In this document: positions 11,451 through 13,560 of the stretch, in pieces
How positions within the stretch are numbered: position 1 is the first letter of the stretch
Layout: each line of letters starts with the position of its first letter
Assembly: GCA_021825465.1 (NCBI GenBank)
Contig: JAKAGX010000020.1
Location: 1 to 13,560, forward strand
Length of the DNA: 13,560 nt
Source: a bacterium
GTDB lineage: Bacteria > Patescibacteriota > Minisyncoccia > UBA6257 > GWB1-50-10
Direction: 5' to 3'
Translations under genes and position numbers: made by a program
The notes under the pieces: model-generated
What the model was told of the DNA's origin: nothing
Databases searched by the model: none
What the model saw: only the letters and a program-made list of their open reading frames with translations

Positions 11451-12733
11451 ATCGTATTTATCTTGACTACGCGGCATCAACTCCAGTCCGTCCGGAGGCT
11501 TTAAAAACAATGCTGCCGTATTTTTCCGAGAAATACGGCAACCCGGGTTCGCTCCACTCATTCGGCCAAGAAGCGATGGCCGCCGTGGATGCCGCTCGCG
11601 AGGTGTTTGCCCGCTCGATCGGCGCCGAATTCCGCGAAGTCATTTTTACCGGGTCCGCAACGGAAGCGAATAACCTAGCGCTCCGCGGGATCGTGCGAGG
11701 GTACGGAGGACCAACCCCCAAGGTAATCGTTTCGGCTATCGAACACGAATCGGTTCTCGATACCGCCCATGAGCTTGAACGTGACGGCGTCGAGGTCGTC
11801 GTCCTCCCAGTCGACAAAAAGGGGGTCGTCGATCTCAAAAAATTGGAAGAAGCGCTCGATGAACGAACCATCCTCGTCTCCGTGATGTATGTGAACAACG
11901 AGATCGGCACCATCCAGCCAATTAAAAAAATCTCAAGCGTCATAGAAAAATTTAAGGAGGAGAAACTTGTCTCTAAGAAAAGTGTCTCGGAGTCCGAGCG
12001 GGCAGGGTTCGAGCGAAGCGAGAGAGCGAGGGCGAGAGCCAAGGGGCGAACGAGTCGCTGGCCGAGTGAGACCCCGTCTTTTCGTGAGGCAAGTTTCCCC
12101 TCCTACCCGCTCTTTCATACCGACGCTGCGCAGGCGTTGATGTACCTCGATTGCGATGTCGAAAAACTCGGCGTCGACCTTATGACCCTCTCCGGCCAAA
12201 AAGTGTACGGCCCGAAAGGCGTCGGCGCCTTGTACGTAAATTCAAAATTCGAAATTCAAAATTCGAAATTTCTGTCACCGCAGGTGACGGGTGGCGGCCA
12301 AGAGTTCGGTTTTCGTTCTGGCACGGAGAACACGCCCGCGGTCGCCGGCTTCGGAAAGGCGGTGGAACTCGCCTATGCGTCGCGGAACAAAAACGCAAAG
12401 TATGTCGGGGATGCCAAAAATTATTTTTGGAAGAAGCTCAAGGCTGCGTATAAAAAAGCGGAGATCAACGGGAATGCCGATGCGCCGCATATCCTGAACG
12501 TTTATTTCCCGAGCGAATTCACCGGCGATTTTTTGGTACAGCTCGATCAAGCGGGGATCGCGGCTTCGGCCGGTTCGGCCTGTTCGGCCCGGGCGTTCAC
12601 GCCGTCGCATGTTCTCCATGCCCTGGGGTTTCCCGAAGAGCGCGTGCGGGGGAGCGTCCGGTTCAGCTTCGGCATTACAACAACGAGAAAAGAGATAGAT
12701 GAGGTAATCCGAAGAATCAAAAAGATAGTTTAA
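11447..12733 (+). CDS. Cysteine desulfurase (IscS/NifS family) with two in-frame insertions
   Basis: 428 residues, compared with about 380-400 usual. A PLP enzyme that moves sulfur from cysteine to Fe-S cluster or tRNA thiolation pathways. Active-site parts are present: His100 (IEHESVLD), Asp226 and Gln229 (HTDAAQ), PLP Lys252 (SGQKVYGPKG), GGGQE and RSGTEN at 282-294, and the catalytic loop Cys379 (GSACSARAFTPSHVL). The C-terminus is SVRFSFGITTT. Residues about 173-217 are an Arg/Ser/Glu-rich insertion coded by a palindromic element, just before HTDAAQ, and 264-275 (VNSKFEIQNSKF) is a second short insertion. ATG 11447 overlaps the MgtC stop and has AAGGA 9 nt upstream, the only clear Shine-Dalgarno among the gene starts here. 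Confidence 0.95.
   Translation: MNRIYLDYAASTPVRPEALKTMLPYFSEKYGNPGSLHSFGQEAMAAVDAAREVFARSIGAEFREVIFTGSATEANNLALRGIVRGYGGPTPKVIVSAIEHESVLDTAHELERDGVEVVVLPVDKKGVVDLKKLEEALDERTILVSVMYVNNEIGTIQPIKKISSVIEKFKEEKLVSKKSVSESERAGFERSERARARAKGRTSRWPSETPSFREASFPSYPLFHTDAAQALMYLDCDVEKLGVDLMTLSGQKVYGPKGVGALYVNSKFEIQNSKFLSPQVTGGGQEFGFRSGTENTPAVAGFGKAVELAYASRNKNAKYVGDAKNYFWKKLKAAYKKAEINGNADAPHILNVYFPSEFTGDFLVQLDQAGIAASAGSACSARAFTPSHVLHALGFPEERVRGSVRFSFGITTTRKEIDEVIRRIKKIV
11963..12096. repeat. Palindromic element copy 2, in frame inside the cysteine desulfurase gene
   Basis: A 134-bp segment with inverted ends AAACTTG (11963-11969) and CAAGTTT (12090-12096), continued inward by AGAAAA and TTTTCG. It shares 26 of 29 bases (11976-12004) and 9 of 10 bases (12075-12084) with copy 1 at 1733-1863, and nearly the same spacing (109 vs 105 bp between those points). 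The outermost arms differ in sequence between copies but are self-complementary in each. It is read through in frame as a low-complexity Ser/Glu/Arg/Ala peptide. Confidence 0.78.
12238..12271 (+). repeat. AT-rich AAATTC repeat in frame in the cysteine desulfurase gene
   Basis: Four alternating units of AAATTC/GAAATT form a 34-bp tract coding NSKFEIQNSKF. The same words make up the 73-bp intergenic repeats at 10906 and 12733. It is followed by GTCACC-GCA-GGTGAC, a 6-bp hairpin (12273-12287). It replaces a surface strand region before the GGGQE motif. Confidence 0.7.
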
Positions 12734-12805
12734 ATTTCGAATGATTTAATTTCGAATGAATTATTTAATTTATGAATTCTCGAATTCAATCGAAATTCAA
12801 AATTC
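12733..12805. repeat. AT-rich 73-bp repeat, copy B (after the desulfurase gene)
   Basis: Matches 10906-10978 with 5 mismatches. It begins at the last base of the desulfurase stop codon and ends 15 bp before the extended -10 site of the next gene. Both copies therefore occupy the same kind of place: immediately after a stop codon and before a TATAAT-led gene. Confidence 0.85.
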
Positions 12806-12819
12806 TATAATTCAAAATT

Positions 12820-12828
12820 TGTTATAAT
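12820..12828 (+). promoter_or_regulatory. Extended -10 box 6 nt before the SIMPL gene start
   Basis: TGTTATAAT, a perfect extended -10, followed by AGGAAT and ATG 12835. Another TATAAT lies at 12806-12811. The predicted transcription start coincides with the start codon; AGGA is too close to the ATG for a normal Shine-Dalgarno. Confidence 0.65.
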
Positions 12829-12834
12829 AGGAAT

Positions 12835-13560
12835 ATGAATACAGAGAAAACAAAGGGGGTATTATACGTCGCAATCATTCTTGCGGTGCTCGCGGTCGGC
12901 TATGCGGCGCTTTCGGCGGCCGGTACGTACGGCAATGCGGTCCAGCCGTCGTCGTATCGGAGCTTTTACGTTACCGCGAGCGGTAAGGCGACTGCCGCTC
13001 CCGACGTTGCCGAATTCACGGCGAGCGTCGTGACGGAAGGCGGCAAAGATTTGGGATCGCTCCAATCGCAGAACACCACTGCCATGAATAAGGTCGTGGG
13101 CTTTGTGAAGGGCGAAGGCGTCGATCAAAAAGACATTCAGACGAGCGGTTACAACATTTCGCCGCGGTACCAGTATTGTCAGAATCCGCTCTCGAGCGTA
13201 ACGCCCTGCGTGCCGACCATCGTCGGATATACGGTGACGCAAAACCTCGCCGTTAAAGTCAGGGATTTCTCGAAGATCGGCGATATCCTCTCGGGCGTCG
13301 TCTCGAACGGCGCAAATTCGGTTTCGTCGCTCAACTTCACGATCGACGATCCGACGTCGGTCCAAGCCGAAGCGCGGGCGCAGGCGATCCAAAAAGCCGA
13401 AGCGCAGGCGCAAGAGATCGCAAGCGAAGCGGGATTTTCGGTGGGCCGCCTTCTTTCCATCAATGCAAGCAACAATACCGTGCAGCCGATGTATGATTAT
13501 GCAAAAACGATGTCGGTAGGTTCGGCAGGCGGTGCAGCGGTGCAAGCGCCGACTATCGAA
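12835..13560 (+). CDS. SIMPL-domain (DUF541) exported protein, N-terminal part
   Basis: 242 residues are visible and the frame runs off the window. Residues about 9-28 form an uncleaved signal anchor (VLYVAIILAVLAVGYAALSA). From about 43 the SIMPL/DUF541 pattern begins: FYVTASGKATAAPDVAEF at 44-61, then DQKDIQTSGYNISPRY (98-113), GYTVTQNLAVKVRDFSKIGDIL (130-151) and ANSVSSLNFTIDD (159-171). A helix rich in Ala, Gln and Glu (QAEARAQAIQKAEAQAQEIA) follows. Two cysteines, at 116 and 125, could form a disulfide outside the cell. Homologues such as Brucella BP26 form periplasmic or outer-membrane ring channels; the role here is unknown. The missing end should hold the last SIMPL strand. Confidence 0.93.
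   Translation, partial: MNTEKTKGVLYVAIILAVLAVGYAALSAAGTYGNAVQPSSYRSFYVTASGKATAAPDVAEFTASVVTEGGKDLGSLQSQNTTAMNKVVGFVKGEGVDQKDIQTSGYNISPRYQYCQNPLSSVTPCVPTIVGYTVTQNLAVKVRDFSKIGDILSGVVSNGANSVSSLNFTIDDPTSVQAEARAQAIQKAEAQAQEIASEAGFSVGRLLSINASNNTVQPMYDYAKTMSVGSAGGAAVQAPTIE

Noticed and set aside
11960..12100. Frameshift or pseudogene in the cysteine desulfurase
   Set aside because: The frame stays open, all active-site residues follow in order, and the extra DNA is explained by an in-frame element.

Overview
This window looks like a piece of a small-genome Candidate Phyla Radiation (Patescibacteria/Parcubacteria) chromosome. The inference rests on the mixture of genes (RNase Y, HU, cofactor-independent phosphoglycerate mutase, DUF4015, DedA, MgtC, SIMPL, a divergent CofE-like protein), Thr/Ser/Pro-rich linkers in exported proteins, tRNAs without encoded CCA, few Shine-Dalgarno sites, and a group I intron in a tRNA. 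No rRNA or marker protein is present, so the lineage is not proven.

Layout. 1-1292 (+): the 3' end of an unrecognised single-pass membrane protein gene, then an exported helical protein with a TST-rich linker. A perfect 14-bp hairpin terminator (1311-1342) separates these from the leftward genes for HU (1363-1638) and RNase Y (1872-3389); a 131-bp palindromic element lies between HU and rny. gpmI (3457-5013) runs rightward from a shared divergent promoter region. Next come tRNA-derived repeats, tRNA-Pro(TGG) on the minus strand and tRNA-Arg(TCT) on the plus strand, driven by two interlocked divergent promoters. A DUF4015 glycosidase-like protein (5432-6547) follows. On the minus strand is tRNA-Phe(GAA), split by a 203-nt group I intron. 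A pterin carbinolamine dehydratase gene (7083-7424) converges on and overlaps a DedA-family gene (7393-8145). tRNA-His is followed 8 nt later by an NAD-dependent epimerase, a CofE-like ligase, a PduO-type corrinoid adenosyltransferase, an MgtC/SapB membrane protein, a cysteine desulfurase and the start of a SIMPL-domain protein.

The genes are mostly unrelated housekeeping or membrane functions; the most notable content is between and inside them. (1) A compact group I intron interrupts tRNA-Phe, with readable P1, P10 and P7 elements. (2) A palindromic element of about 131-134 bp occurs twice, once in the HU-rny spacer and once in frame inside the cysteine desulfurase, which also carries a second short AT-rich insertion. 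(3) Four genes have TATAAT exactly 6 nt before ATG and no usable Shine-Dalgarno, an arrangement that predicts leaderless mRNAs. (4) A 73-bp AT-rich repeat precedes two of those genes. (5) The tRNA-Pro 3' end is present in three copies, two of which frame a foldable segment of about 114 nt.
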